Shown here: one piece after another, positions 24,061-35,538 of the stretch
Layout of the letters: every line of letters starts with the position of its first letter
How positions within the stretch are numbered: the stretch's first letter is position 1
NCBI GenBank assembly: GCA_949317995.1
Contig: OX439044.1
Location: 31,010,733 to 31,074,732 of the forward strand
From: Acholoe squamosa
Taxonomy: Eukaryota > Annelida > Polychaeta > Phyllodocida > Polynoidae
Length of the DNA stretch: 64,000 nt
Direction of reading: 5' to 3'
The notes under the pieces: model-generated
Told to the model about the DNA's origin: nothing
The model's database searches: none
What the model saw: only the letters and a program-made list of their open reading frames with translations
Translations under genes and position numbers: made by a program

Positions 24061-25738
24061 AATGTTTGGACTCTGCACATTTGATATTACTTCGTACAGC
24101 ACCAGCCTTTAAAGTTCAAAATCTTTGCAGAGCTAGTTACAACCAAATAACAAGCAATTTGTTCATATGGTGAAAACCAGTCCTTCTTAAGGCACATTCA
24201 GTCCTCGACTCCTCCCCTCCCCATCTTGGATGGAGGATAAATAGTAAAATCTTGAAGGTAGTCTCGAAAATGTATTGAAACAGCTTCAGGTTAATTTCTA
24301 CAATGTGGTGAATGTTATAGCTATTAAGTGACAATCTGAGTGGCTAACATCAGCGAAGGTTCGACTTTTTTGCAGGAATCTATGAAGGCAGCCTGAGGAA
24401 GAGGCTCTCAGCACTTATCAGCCAGGTCAGGTTTCTTCTATGGACTCACCTGGCGACTGCTACTAAGGTGATGTTTTGTTCTAAATGGAAATGTTATTCC
24501 TGGCTATCAGAAGTCCATTATCATCCAGTTATTAGTCATTCGTTCTCATAACAGAATCTTTCATCTTGATCCAAATAAAAAAGAAGTGTTCCTCCTTCGT
24601 TTAATAGAAGCCTCTCATTCTAATAGCATTGCATCACAGTCTTTATAAATACCCCACATCAGTTCCAACTGCTTTCAGGGGGTTTACAAAACAGGGTAGA
24701 AACACACCCATCTAAACTACCCTACACAGCACTAAAACTTCAGCATGGGAAAATCTTTTGATGACAACGGTAACACTTCCTGGGCTATCTCTTTGTTTGA
24801 AATGAGTCCTGTCTCAGTCTTGCAAGGGTGTCTTGAAGTGGGAATAAGAGTTATGGGAAGGTTTGAGCTTGTTTGATAGCTACAACAAGGACGGTGACAA
24901 AAGAGAACCAACCCATGTATCCCTAGTTTTATGTATGGGTTTACTGGAAACAGGATATTATATAGGAAGCTGAGGAGAGCGTACTATATTATTATTGTTA
25001 CATTCATACAACTAAAAAGATGATAGCTTGGTTAGTATAGTACATGTATATATCCAGTATGTAGCATGTATGCCGAACCATTTTGTAAAAACAGATTAGC
25101 ACATACAATAATGATAGGGGATAACTGAGAGAGGAAAAAGCAAGGAATATGACATAAAATGTGGATGGGGTCGTTATATATAGGAGGGGTCTCTCATTCT
25201 ATGAAAGGAACAAAAGAAATATATAACATGAAGTCACAGCAACGGAATATATATATGTCTGAATTAAAACTGAAAAAGACCTGCATAAAACTGTATCTGT
25301 ATAATGGCTAGTGCAATTTATTGAAGAGATGGAACAGCATAGCATCTACTTTAAAAAAATAGGGGTGGGAGTTGTATATCTCTGAGAATCATCACAAAAA
25401 CGCCATAGTATTATTACTGCTCGATGGTATCACATAATGTGTGTACTACATGTAGTACGAAGTACATACAAGCTTCCCAACAAGTTAACATTTTGTATGA
25501 CCTCCCGACCACACTGCACCCATCAGCAATGATGGATAACATACACAATATATGAATTGGTTTTGTTCCCATTTTGTTGTACGTATTATCGTCATATGCC
25601 TGGGATTATTCCCACAAGGGTATTACCCGATTAGTATCAGTGGGATCGACCCTAGCACTGGTAGTGCGCCTGCACCACTATCTATTAATGTAATCGGGTT
25701 AGTTTTTGTGTATTTGGCCGGTCGTCACTGTATCATTA

Positions 25739-25880
25739 TACTGTAAACCCTCCTGTATAAGCCACACTCGCATGTGAGCCACACCCCAACTTAGGAAAAA
25801 GCTATGGGGCACACCTATGGCTTGATAATCTCAAGATAAGTGCGGTTCTATAGTGTTAAAACCCCGAATATAAGTTGCAT
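25739..25880. mobile_element. Possible fragment of the GTATAAGCC family
   Basis: CTGTAAACCCTCCTGTATAA at the start and CCCCGAATATAAGTTGC near the end resemble decayed members of the same family. Confidence 0.35.
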
Positions 25881-26365
25881 CTTAACTTCAGAAAGACTCT
25901 ATAGCCTAAGTAGGTCTTTGAATTTTGCCTTTAAGGGGCGGCCCATAGTCGTTAGCAGGTTTTTTGAACAGTACAATATATGTGGTATGTACGATAGTAG
26001 GAGTGTCTGGGCAAAGTTATGATGAAGTATTCTATGGGAAGAATCAGCTTTTTTGGTATTTTGATTAAAAAGAAAGATATTTCTAATAACTGGGTGCAGC
26101 AGACTGTGGCTGCAGAACACATTAATCAAGGTTTCTGATTAAAAAAAGTAATCTAAATACGGTTATTCCGATAACAAGCACTTCAATAACCTTTCAGGAC
26201 TGCAAAGAATATAGTCATAAATTTGCAGAAATGCAGACAGAGCCACAGTTAACGGAAATGATGAAAATAAAACAGTTCAATGCTACATTGTGGTTAAGAG
26301 TAAAAACTGTTTTACTGGGAGGATGTGCCTTTTGTGTATTAGCCCAGCTATTCTAGGGAAGATTT

Positions 26366-26930
26366 GCATCCGTGTCCAACCATTACTGCATCTGTGTCAA
26401 ACCATTGATGCATCAATGTCCCAACATTGCTGTATCCATGTCCCACCATTGCTGCATGCATGTCCCACCATCACTGCATCCGTGTCCCGCCACACTGCTG
26501 CATCCATGTCCCACCATTGCTGCATCCATGTCCAATCATTGCTGCAACCATGTCCCACCATTGCTGCATCCGTGTCCAACCATCACTGCTTCTGTGTCCC
26601 ACCACTGCTACATCTGTGTCCAACCATCATTGAATCCATGTCTCACCATCCCTGCAACTGTGTCCAACCATTGCTGCATGCATCTGTGTCTAACCATTGC
26701 TGCATCTGTGTCAAACCATTGATGCATCAATGTCCCACCATTGCTGCATCCATGTCCCACCATTGCTGCATGTGTGTCCAACCATCGCTGCATCCATGTT
26801 GCTGCACTCATGTTGAACCATTGTTGCACCAAAGCTGCATCCATGTTGTACCACTGCTGCATCCATGCTGTACCATTGCTGCATCCATGCTGCCCCATTG
26901 CTGCATCCATGCCACATCATTGCTGCATCA
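26366..26930. repeat. 22-bp minisatellite, about 25 copies
   Basis: The unit CCATTGCTGCATCCATGTCC + CA repeats with scattered substitutions. A block of about 70 bp containing CAAACCATTGATGCATCAAT occurs twice (about 26390 and 26705), a sign of higher-order duplication. Open frames on both strands are by-products. Confidence 0.93.
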
Positions 26931-26962
26931 CTACAGGGGGTACATGCCCATATGCCCCTAGG

Positions 26963-27055
26963 GCATTGACCAACATAACAAGATGTATCCTCCTTAGAGC
27001 CTAGATGTCCCCAAGACATCGACCAACATAACAAGTTGTATCCTACATAGGTTGC
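26963..27055. repeat. Two copies of a unit of about 53 bp next to the minisatellite
   Basis: GACCAACATAACAAGATGTA at about 26968 recurs as GACCAACATAACAAGTTGTA at about 27020, both followed by TCCT. Confidence 0.75.
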
Positions 27056-27954
27056 CATATTGGCAATTTTAGTGCACTGCGAAAAAGAACCACCTTCTTA
27101 GTACACATTGGGACTCCGCCCCAAATAACCCTAAATTTTACCTCTAAAGTACCCCCCTGCAGACATAATGCATATGCCAAAATGGCCCTAGACTCCCGAC
27201 CTCCCCCTGTACGTGCCTGGGAGGCAAGTGGTCAGGTGCAAAGAGGAGAGCCTGAGAAGTCTATTGCAACAATCTGCATAATGATGTTATCTCTGTCATA
27301 TCAAATGCTAGTGTCTAGAACGCCTTAACATTCATCTTCAAACTTATCAATTTGAGATCCATTACTCCTCAAAAGTTTCTATGGTAGAATGGCGCAGAAA
27401 ACATTTACATGTTCCGTTTGTCTAGTTAATCATTTGCATCATTTTACTTGTGAAATACCCCCTATAAGTGACCAAGTCAAATTGTGGTTGTTATGAACCA
27501 CCCTACAGTAGAGTAAAATGAAACATTTTGATTCCCAGAGCAAACCAAGGGATATTTCCATTATCATGTATGATTGTCTATGACTTAAAGACAGGTAGAT
27601 AAGCCTTCTAAATAACCCTCCCAGTGTACATGTACTGCCATTGTGGTGGCCACAGGCAGTCTACTTGTTATGTTTGAGTACTTGGGACCGGGCAGGCAGT
27701 GTGCTGGACCCCCCTAGTCATGGTGGTGGAGCCAGGCTGTCTGTTGTTGCTATGATATAATTAGCGACCTATGGCTGGGGGGGGGGGGGGAGGGGGTGAG
27801 GTGAGGGCAAACATTCTGGTCTACAAGGGAAGAGGGTGTTGGGTGGGTGGGGGGACCCTTATTGCATCCGTTACTACAAGTTGTATACTTTGCTATACAT
27901 AGGTCTACCACACACCCTAGGGGGCCACTCATGGAATTATGGATACCATAATAC

Positions 27955-28020
27955 CAGGATCTGCGAAAAAGGCCCTTAGTGCAGGGTGCAATAAGGTCCC
28001 TATTCCTAGTATATGTCACA
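27955..28020 (+). repeat. 66-bp dispersed repeat, copy 1 (pair at 53315-53380)
   Basis: CAGGATCTGCGAAAAAGGCC…TATATGTCACA matches 53315-53380 at about nine bases in ten over exactly the same length. Confidence 0.8.
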
Positions 28021-28290
28021 TATGCATATACAAACTAGCGGCAAAGGGGGTACCTTTTGGGACCCATGAGCAGACCTGCCTGGACCCATTAAAAGGGGTC
28101 CTTTTGGGCCAGATTTAAGCTAAAAGGGGTACCCTTTTAAAGGAATTTCGAATGACGAAAGAGTTTTTCAAATATTCCAACTAGAAGGATTATGGTGTAC
28201 CTATCTATCCCTAACTAAAAATAACCATGGTAGGCTCATACCTAACATCTTCCCCTCACATTCATCAATGTTTCATGGTCGGATGGCTAC

Positions 28291-28527
28291 TACCGTAATC
28301 TCTCGCGTATAAGACGCGTCTTCTACGTCAAACGAATGCCTGGTGCGTCTTATAGGTTTTCCCAAAGAAGGGGATGTGTCTTATAGGTCGGGTATTTTTA
28401 CTATAGAACAGTATTGAAATTACAAATATCACCCCTAAGAGGTGCGTCTTATACGCAAACCAGCCTTTCCTGAGTTAGGGGTGCATCTTCTACGCGCACC
28501 GTGTCTTCTATGCGAGAGATTACGGTA
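28291..28527. mobile_element. MITE with TACCGTAATCTCTCGCGTA ends, 237 bp
   Basis: TACCGTAATCTCTCGCGTAT on the left mirrors ATGCGAGAGATTACGGTA on the right. GCGTCTTATA/GTGTCTTATA units repeat inside. The likely duplication is TA. Confidence 0.82.
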
Positions 28528-28885
28528 TATACATTTATTTCCAAGCAATTATGAAGACACCTCCAGAACAGGGCATTTTTGGTGATACCAGTAACAACAA
28601 GGGCTGTGTACACATATGGTTACTATAGTGAGTGCCCCCCCCCCCGGGCCACACACTCTGAGGGTGAGTTAGGGGAGGCTCTGGGTGAGCTTCAGTAAAT
28701 AGGTCTTGTGTTATGTATGTTTGATTTGACCCTCCTGAAAATACCTTTTCCATAAAAATTTTGAAAAAATGAAAATGAAATAGGAAGGACATCTATGTCA
28801 AGAATCAGGTGACAGAAAGAATGGAAAGATAATTTAGCTTGACATAGCTTGACACTGCTACCCACCCCAACCACCAACACCAAGA

Positions 28886-28938
28886 AGGATGTGCCTTTCT
28901 ATTTATAGATATATCTATAAATAGAAAAGGCACATCCT
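28886..28938. repeat. Near-perfect 53-bp palindrome
   Basis: AGGATGTGCC…CTATTTATAGATAT meets ATATCTATAAATAG…GGCACATCCT with no spacer and one extra A in the right arm. It could extrude as a cruciform, or form a hairpin in RNA of either strand. No TTAA or TA flank identifies it as a MITE. Confidence 0.92.
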
Positions 28939-29142
28939 AAAAATTGGGCTTTGTGCATTGTAGCACAGAAGGCTCAGTGTAGGTACAGTAAAACCCTCTA
29001 TCAACCCTATAGGGTCACAGGAATCAGCACTTGTGAAATATTGAATAATTACTTAAAATAGAGACTATTATCTATGTTTTTGTATTATATACATGTACTG
29101 ACACCAGTCTGGCATAATCTTCTCTTACTGAACCCCTTGGAA

Positions 29143-29270
29143 TGCTGGTCCCCTGGCACGCTGGCCCCCTGGTGTGCTGGCCCCCTGGACACCTGGCCTC
29201 CCGGACACCTGGCCCCCTGGACACCTAGCCCCCTGGAAACCTGGCCCCCTAGTGACCTGGCCCCCTCACT
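29143..29270. repeat. 16-bp GC-rich minisatellite
   Basis: About eight copies of CTGGCCCCCTGGACAC and variants run into the triplicated block; the last two units are included in each copy of that block. Confidence 0.88.
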
Positions 29271-30224
29271 CGCAAAGTCCTGGTCTGACTTTTCTCTCTT
29301 TATTTTTATGATTGAACTAAAGCGTCTCACATTTAGACGCTTTTGTTTAATCATATAAGAATAAACAGAGAAAAGTAGGACTTGGACCTAAGCCTATGGG
29401 GAAGTGGATTGGAGAATGATGCAAAAGCCATCTATTTTTTTTATTTGAAAATAATCATGGTAAATAGATGAGTGCATGTTTAGTTTGTTTTTTTCTTGCA
29501 TGAATATACAGACAAATATATGAACTAATAATCTATAACAATTTTATTAATGTATAACTTCTATTTCCTATAGAAAATGTAAATTGAAACCTGGCCCCCT
29601 AGTGACCTGGCCCCCTCACTCGCAAAGTCCTGGTCCTTGTTTAATCATATAAGAATAAACAGAGAAAAGTAGGACTTGGACCTAAGCCTATGGGGAAGTG
29701 GATTGGAGAATCATGCAAAAGCCATCTATTTTCTTTATTTGAAAATAATCATGGTAAATAGATGAGTGCATGTTTAGTTTTTTTTTCTTGCAAGAATATA
29801 CAGACAAATATATGAACTAATAATCTATAACAATTTTATTAATGTATAACTTCTATTTCCTATAGAAAATGTAAATTGAAACCTGGCCCCCTAGTGACCT
29901 GGCCCCCTCACTCGCAAAGTCCTGGTCTGACTTTTCTCTTTATTTTTATGATTGAACTAAAGCGTCTCACATTTAGACGCTTTTGTTTAATCATATAAGA
30001 ATAAACAGAGAAAAGTAGGACTTGGACCTAAGCCTATGGGGAAGTGGATTGGAGAATCATGCAAAAGCCATCTATTTTTTTTTATTTGAAAATAATCATG
30101 GTAAATAGATGAGTGCATGTTTAGTTTTTTTTCTTGCATGAATATACAGACAAATATATGAACTAATAATCTATAACAATTTTATTAATGTATAACTTCT
30201 ATTTCCTATAGAAAATGTAAATTG
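29236..30224. repeat. Tandem triplication of a block of about 350 bp
   Basis: Copies start at 29236 (350 bp), 29586 (292 bp) and 29878 (347 bp), each beginning GAAACCTGGCCCCCTAGTG and ending GAAAATGTAAATTG. The middle copy lacks about 57 bp covering a hairpin AAAGCGTC…GACGCTTT that the outer two keep. The copies differ by only a few substitutions and T-run lengths, so the event is recent. Confidence 0.95.
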
Positions 30225-30699
30225 AAAAATGGACTTTTTTTTTTAAAAAAAACCGGCAGTATAGACTCAGGAGACCCTGAGCCAATAAAATGGATGATCT
30301 GGCATCCACATTGGACAAAGCAGTAATTTAAAGGAAATTTAGACGAAAGAAATTTAAGTACGAAAGGTTAGCCAGTATCAAATGGCACAATAACTAAAAC
30401 TCGTTTTAACATCCACCACCAAAGTCCCTGGACGCAAATTAGTACCTGGACATCAATAAACGATAATCCATAAAAAAAAAAAAATCACAAAAAAGTAGAC
30501 CCTCTGACAAAAAGTGACTTGGGGGAAATAGAAGCCTGAAAGTTTTGAGCTAGAAAACAAGAGTTGGTTGGATTAATATCCTGGTTGCCCTAGGCAGTGT
30601 TCCCATTGTCTGCTTCCGACCCCCAACCCCCAACCCTCCAACGTACATACACCCACCCTCCTCCTGGGTGTAAGCTGGTTATTAGTATCCTATCTAAAC

Positions 30700-30902
30700 C
30701 TTGTAAGGCAGCATAATACTTCAATGTACTATGCCCCATTTTGTTGTCATGATGCATGAATGCAGTGCTGGGTAACTCACTAGAAAAACGTCCATTCTCC
30801 ACATAGTGCATCAGTAACTCCACATAGTGCATCAGCAACTCCACATAGTGCATCAGTTACTCCACATAGTGCATCAGCAACTCCACATAGTGCATCAGTT
30901 AC
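30700..30902. mobile_element. MITE left-half fragment ending in a tandem expansion
   Basis: GTCATGATGCATGAATGCAG and GCTGGGTAACTCAC match the family interior. The following sequence is a 21-bp tandem array (30799-30902) that contains GTGCATCAG and seems to have grown out of the element. Confidence 0.55.
30799..30902. repeat. 21-bp tandem repeat, five copies
   Basis: CCACATAGTGCATCAGYAAC + T repeats five times; the unit ends differ at one position (GTAACT, GCAACT, GTTACT). It lies at the edge of a MITE fragment. Confidence 0.9.
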
Positions 30903-31544
30903 CGGGTACATATATACCTGTCCATGCATAAGCGACATTCAAAGGGTTCTTCTTTTTATCCATCACAAGCTTACTCCGCCACATCTCCGTTATCTTCACT
31001 ATTTCTTGTTACACCTGGATTTACGACATAATCATGAGAGTTTCTTCGTCATTTTTCAGTCAATGACTTTTGGGGTTATGGTCAAGCGGGTAATGTTTAA
31101 CACATCTCTTCATTCAATGCAGATACCCTGCCAAGCATCGGCTATGATCAAATCTTCAAAAGCGAAGGTATTACAGTTTATAGTTAAGAGCCATACATAG
31201 CTAGGTCCATTTACAGGATTTCAGGGAGCCGGGCCATGTGCCCCTTAGCCGCGCCCCCCCCCCTATTGGACTCCCCCCCCCCCCACCCCTGCGGACCTAT
31301 GCTGCATATTTACAACAACCAGTGACAGGTACAAGTACATTGTATATGTGTTCTGTTGTTTTAAAAAGTTAAATAACTGGAAGATTACAAAGGGATCGTC
31401 AGAGTGGTATGCATGTATACACTTTGGCAAATACAAAGTAATAATCCTGATGACCTTCACAGAGCTACCTCTTTCCTGATACACGCTATAACCTGTCAAG
31501 ATTACATACATATTGCATAAATTCACATGGTGAATGTACAAAGT

Positions 31545-31639
31545 TGATACACTCCCCGTGGGGTGGTATGATGCACTAAAGCACTGCTAGTGCATCGTGA
31601 CATGAACATAGAGGCATCATGCTACCCTTAAAGATTTAA
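31545..31639. mobile_element. MITE, TTAA-flanked family, right-half fragment
   Basis: GGTATGATGCACTAAAGC, GTGCATCGTGAC and GGCATCATGC are followed by ACCCTTAAAGATTTAA, a slightly decayed right terminus. Confidence 0.65.
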
Positions 31640-32381
31640 TTTAACCTACACACACGTTCTGCTCAATACTCAGGGAACGATTAAGATCATATGAACCTTC
31701 CCCAGGAGAAAAATCTTACTTGCCACGAAAAGGTATTGCATGTTGGGTAGCAATAGCACGCGGAATATGTACTGACAATTCCAGGGGAAAATGGTGCTTG
31801 CATGTCTTGCACTTGGGTCTCTTGATGGTCTTTAGTGGTGGCATGTTTTGTTTCAGTATATCACCAACGCATCAGTTATGAATACATTGTACATCATTAA
31901 ATTCATATCAAGCTCAAAAATTCCAATTCTAATTACTCCTTGTGTTATTCAATGCTCTGCCATGACATTATCATTACACACCTTATTTCTTTCAACATTT
32001 AATTAAAAACGTTCTGAATATCGGAAATATCAAAACACAAGTTGCCCTTTAAGATTTTGTTTAAAAATGAATCAAACAATTGGTCGAAGGCTTTCACCTA
32101 AATTACAAGAGCGTCAAGAAATTGGGTTCTCTGCAATTTGGTGTGAATGCCTGTGAGGGTCACGACCAATATCCAGGACCTGGGAAAATGTATGATTGGA
32201 TGTTAAAATGCCTGGATGCTGGTTTCAATTAACGGGGATGTTACAGTTTTGTACGTGTATCAGTTTACACTATTTCACTTCCCTTCATGACTGTAAAAAC
32301 AAGGAAACGTTTAAAAGATCCGTATTAAATACACCTGTAATAATTCTGTGTTTTTCTACACCTTATTAATGTATTATTGCG

Positions 32382-32384
<3 letters not shown>

Positions 32385-32444
<60 letters not shown>
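32385..32444. repeat. (AT)n microsatellite, about 60 bp
   Basis: Uninterrupted AT dinucleotides lie about 190 bp from the donor side of the exon at 32634. Confidence 0.97.
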
Positions 32445-32446
<2 letters not shown>

Positions 32447-32633
32447 AAATAATAATCTAATATTTTCTTTTGCTATTGATATTCTAGTTGTACTTTTTTC
32501 TTTACCTTGTTTTTTTTTAAGTTCTCTGAGATTCACGGGGGGGGGGCGTTTACTTGGTCTTCTACAAACCTGACCATTATGATATATTATTATATTATAA
32601 GATAAATCAGTAAAGAGACGTCATGTGACGTAC

Positions 32634-32805
32634 CTGCTACGGCATTGACGTGGTCTGGTAGACTCTCATGGTCGAAGGGGCCTTCACAGAGGGCGTCACA
32701 GCGCTGCGCCTCAGTGTAGTAGAGAAGTAGAGCCTCCTCCATGGCCTCTACGACGACATCATACTGCTCCTCTGAGTAAGCCTCCACCCCGTCCTGGTAC
32801 CTCAC
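32634..32805 (-). CDS. Leprecan-family internal exon, second of three visible, with CxxxC motif
   Basis: This 172-nt exon encodes 57 residues plus one base, from VRYQDGVEAY to DHVNAVA. The acceptor is CTATGTACAG (AG at 32807-32806) and the donor is GCAG|GTACG (GT at 32633-32632). It enters in phase 0, matching the end of the exon at 60286, and leaves in phase 1, matching the exon at 8173. The segment 'GVEAYSEEQYDVVVEAMEEAL' type helix followed by R-C-D-A-L-C-E-G-P-F-D is diagnostic of leprecans, where a C-x3-C-E-G-P block closes each repeat. Compared with vertebrate P3Hs the stretch between EGP and the next helix is some residues shorter (ESLPDHVNAVADHY), nearer to the spacing in CRTAP/SC65. 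The intron upstream is about 27.5 kb and the one downstream about 24.5 kb. No frameshift or stop is present. Confidence 0.92.
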
Positions 32806-32854
32806 CTGTACATAGATAAGGACGACATCTTAGGTATTAGGTGATAAAAGTTTG

Positions 32855-32995
32855 AACCATGTATCTTTGGAATATAAGGCAATCAAGGATTAATCCATGT
32901 ATCTTTGGAATGAGGCAATCAAAAGGTTGAGATCATACACCAAGTATCTTAGGATTATGGCAATCAAGAAGGTTAAATCATTCAGCTTTGGATTG
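32855..32995. repeat. Degenerate tandem repeat next to exon 32634-32805
   Basis: CCATGTATCTTTGGAATATA-GGCAATCAA recurs as CCATGTATCTTTGGAATGAGG and CCAAGTATCTTAGGATTATGG, spaced about 45-55 bp. Confidence 0.65.
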
Positions 32996-35161
32996 AAACA
33001 CATCTATCTCAGACAAAGCAAATCAATTTTTATATCTCTTTATGTTGCGCTCTCGTTAGAAATAGAAAATTAAGGAGTATCATGATGCTGTCTCCTTGGA
33101 AATGGGTAACTAAAAAAGGTAATATAATTCTGTCTCTTCCACAAAAGATACCAAAGTGCTGTCCCATTAGACACTAGCAACCTGGGGTTAAATAATGCTG
33201 TCTATTTATGAATGAAAGCTGAGGTGCCTAGTGAACCTCTTTTCGTTCCCATCGACTTTGCTTTACTTTTACATCTGCGCATCATGTATATAGCATGTAT
33301 ATTGAGCATGTAAAGGAAATCCGACCACCTCTCAACATGACAATAATCATATCTTCACATAGGCTAACTGTTATCAGAAAATGAACACAATATCCCCAAA
33401 ACACATGCAATGAATGTACATTGTGTATACCGAATATGATGCCTTGCAGATTGCTATCCCCCTAGTTGGCAGCTCTACAGAATTGAAAATCAACAGTACT
33501 CTATGTGTCTCAACTCCTTTGTCTAAGTCCCGGTAACCTTAGCCAAGTCATAAAGCCATAGACTTGTTATATGATGCTTATGTAGCATGTCGGCCATAAA
33601 GAACCTCCTATTCCTATCTGTATAACTACAGGCCGGTGATACCCTGGTACCTCGACCCACCAGTTTGTCACTGTGTTTGGGGGTACCCCTGGAGTAGTTT
33701 TTGCCCTGAGGCCAAAACCTGATCTGGCCCAACCTATGTTACAAATCATGTAGTACTTGTAAAAGTCGTGTATAGTACATATTTCATTCTCTTAATCCTA
33801 AAATGTTGGAGTTTCAACTGGACATTTTGTCTGTGCAACCCAGATTTGTAAGGACCATGAACAATGCTCTCATCAGTGGACATGATAACAGAAGCTGTGT
33901 AATCAGTCTGCTTTGGTCACTCTTTCTGTTAAAGTAGATGTTTATCTACATATCATATATCTGCTTGTTATATGTTATAGAACTGTATGTAAAAGATAAA
34001 TGCGATTAATTAGTAAGTAAACCTGACAAAATCTTCATATTACCTGAATATGTTCCCTATAGTTAACAGCAACGTTAGAAAGAAAATGTTTCAAAATCCA
34101 TAAGAGCAGAATAAAGACCTGGACAATTTACTTCCGTTCTTACTGTAACCAAACTTGACAAAACCAAAGAGCTCATCTCTCAACCACGTTAAATAATGAA
34201 AGTGGATTAAAGCTTGGTGGGTTAAACACATATCAATCTATCAAACACGTGGGACTTCTCTCCGGTTGCTCTTTAAAAAGTCTCATGAATGATGGCGATA
34301 TTTCAGATATGCTACCCATTTTATGGTGTTTAGCTGCATTCGTTGTAACATCTCCTTTCCACTTCAAAAAGACAGCTTTTGATAACGTTCAGCGATTCTG
34401 AAAACCTAATTCGAAATAATATACTGCCAGTACCCATATAATCTTACATGTGACTTTAAGAAAGCAAGATATTTTTTTTTTTATATATCACTCAGAGATA
34501 AACTTTGCTTGATGAATACACCTTATTTTGTTCTCCTCGAAAAGCAGAAATGCAACTCACTGGCAGACAAAACCCAGGAAAACTGGACATTGAACATATT
34601 TTCCCAGGAATTTAACATAATTCAATACAGAAATCTTGGAATCAAAACCAGGAATTTTTGGTAAACCAGGAGGAGTGGCATCTCTGGAAAAGAAATATCT
34701 ACAAATTACAAATTCCATTCCAATACTAAACTAAATATTGCAACCCCCTACAATCTCAACTACAAGAAATTTGTGAAACTATTAGAAACTTTCCGTTTCT
34801 CATTTAGTTGCAATAATTCCTCTGATGTTCTCCATCACGCTCAGCAACCCCCAGATTTAAAAAACATCCCCATTCAGACAGACAAAACGAGGCGTCATTG
34901 GTGGCGGCCTGGCCCTTTTAATCGCTCTGCCATAATTGCATTGTAAAAGTAAAAGTTATTCTGGAGACTTGGCCTCTGGGACAAAGGTGAGAACATTATG
35001 CAGATGACAGATGCACAAACTAAAGAGACCGACCATTGGGGCGGTGTCTTTATGTGTTTTTTATTCATGATTCCTTAAATCTTTTTTTTTAAGATATTAT
35101 TATATGATAGTTTTCTACTGAGCTTCAATGTCTGGGGGGTGAGCTGGACTGGAGGGATAAA

Positions 35162-35197
35162 GGGGTGGGTGGGTGGGTGGGTGGGTGGGTGGATGGT
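35162..35197 (+). repeat. (GGGT)n tract with G-quadruplex potential
   Basis: Seven or more GGGT units in a row, followed by GGATGGTTAGTGGGGTGGG. Four or more G3 runs with 1-base loops is the canonical quadruplex pattern. On the sense strand of the leprecan transcript this reads as (ACCC)n. Confidence 0.9.
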
Positions 35198-35297
35198 TAG
35201 TGGGGTGGGTAGGTAAAGTTCTATCCGGGAGGTGTCCTGAAGTATGAGGCTGGGGCCTGCTGCTGGGAGGGGGCAGTCCAACACTGATTTACAACAC

Positions 35298-35538
35298 ATA
35301 ACCCTACAAATACCACATAGTGCCTAAATGCCTTATGACCTTTAGTCGGCATAATGCATGACTCTAGCACTCTGCTGGGTAATTTAGGAGATGTGTCTAT
35401 GCATTATGCTGACCCTATTGGATGGCAATACACCTTAAGGGTCGGGAATGATGCACCAAAGCAGGGCTAAACTTACCAATACTTCATTGGTGTATTCAGT
35501 TGAGCAGTAGGCATCATGTGGCCGCTGTAGGGATATAC
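35298..35538. mobile_element. MITE, TTAA-flanked family, near full length with decayed ends
   Basis: The left end ATAACCCTACAAATACC is diverged. The interior TATGCATTATGCTGACCC, GGGTCGGGAATGATGCACC and GTAGGCATCATGTGGCC follow the family order. Confidence 0.72.

Larger units (their letters stand above)
8174..32633 (-). other. Intron of about 24.5 kb between second and third visible exons
   Basis: This intron is defined by the phase-1 donor at 32633 and the acceptor at 8174. It contains large minisatellites (8922-9578, 26366-26930), DNA elements (12126-13701, 17653-18435, 20500-20795, 28291-28527), SINEs (15567-15752, 20165-20342), a triplicated block (29236-30224), MITE copies and an AT dinucleotide run (32385-32444). 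No protein-coding frame with family motifs was seen. Stretches 9580-11570, 18440-20150, 20800-26360 and 24060-26360 hold nothing I can name. Confidence 0.75.

Noticed and set aside
26290..26961. Plus-strand open frame of 223 codons with Cys-His-rich repeats (HCCIHVPPLLH)
   Set aside because: It is the 22-bp minisatellite read in frame. The Cys/His pattern comes from TGCTGCATCCATG and does not fit a zinc-finger spacing.
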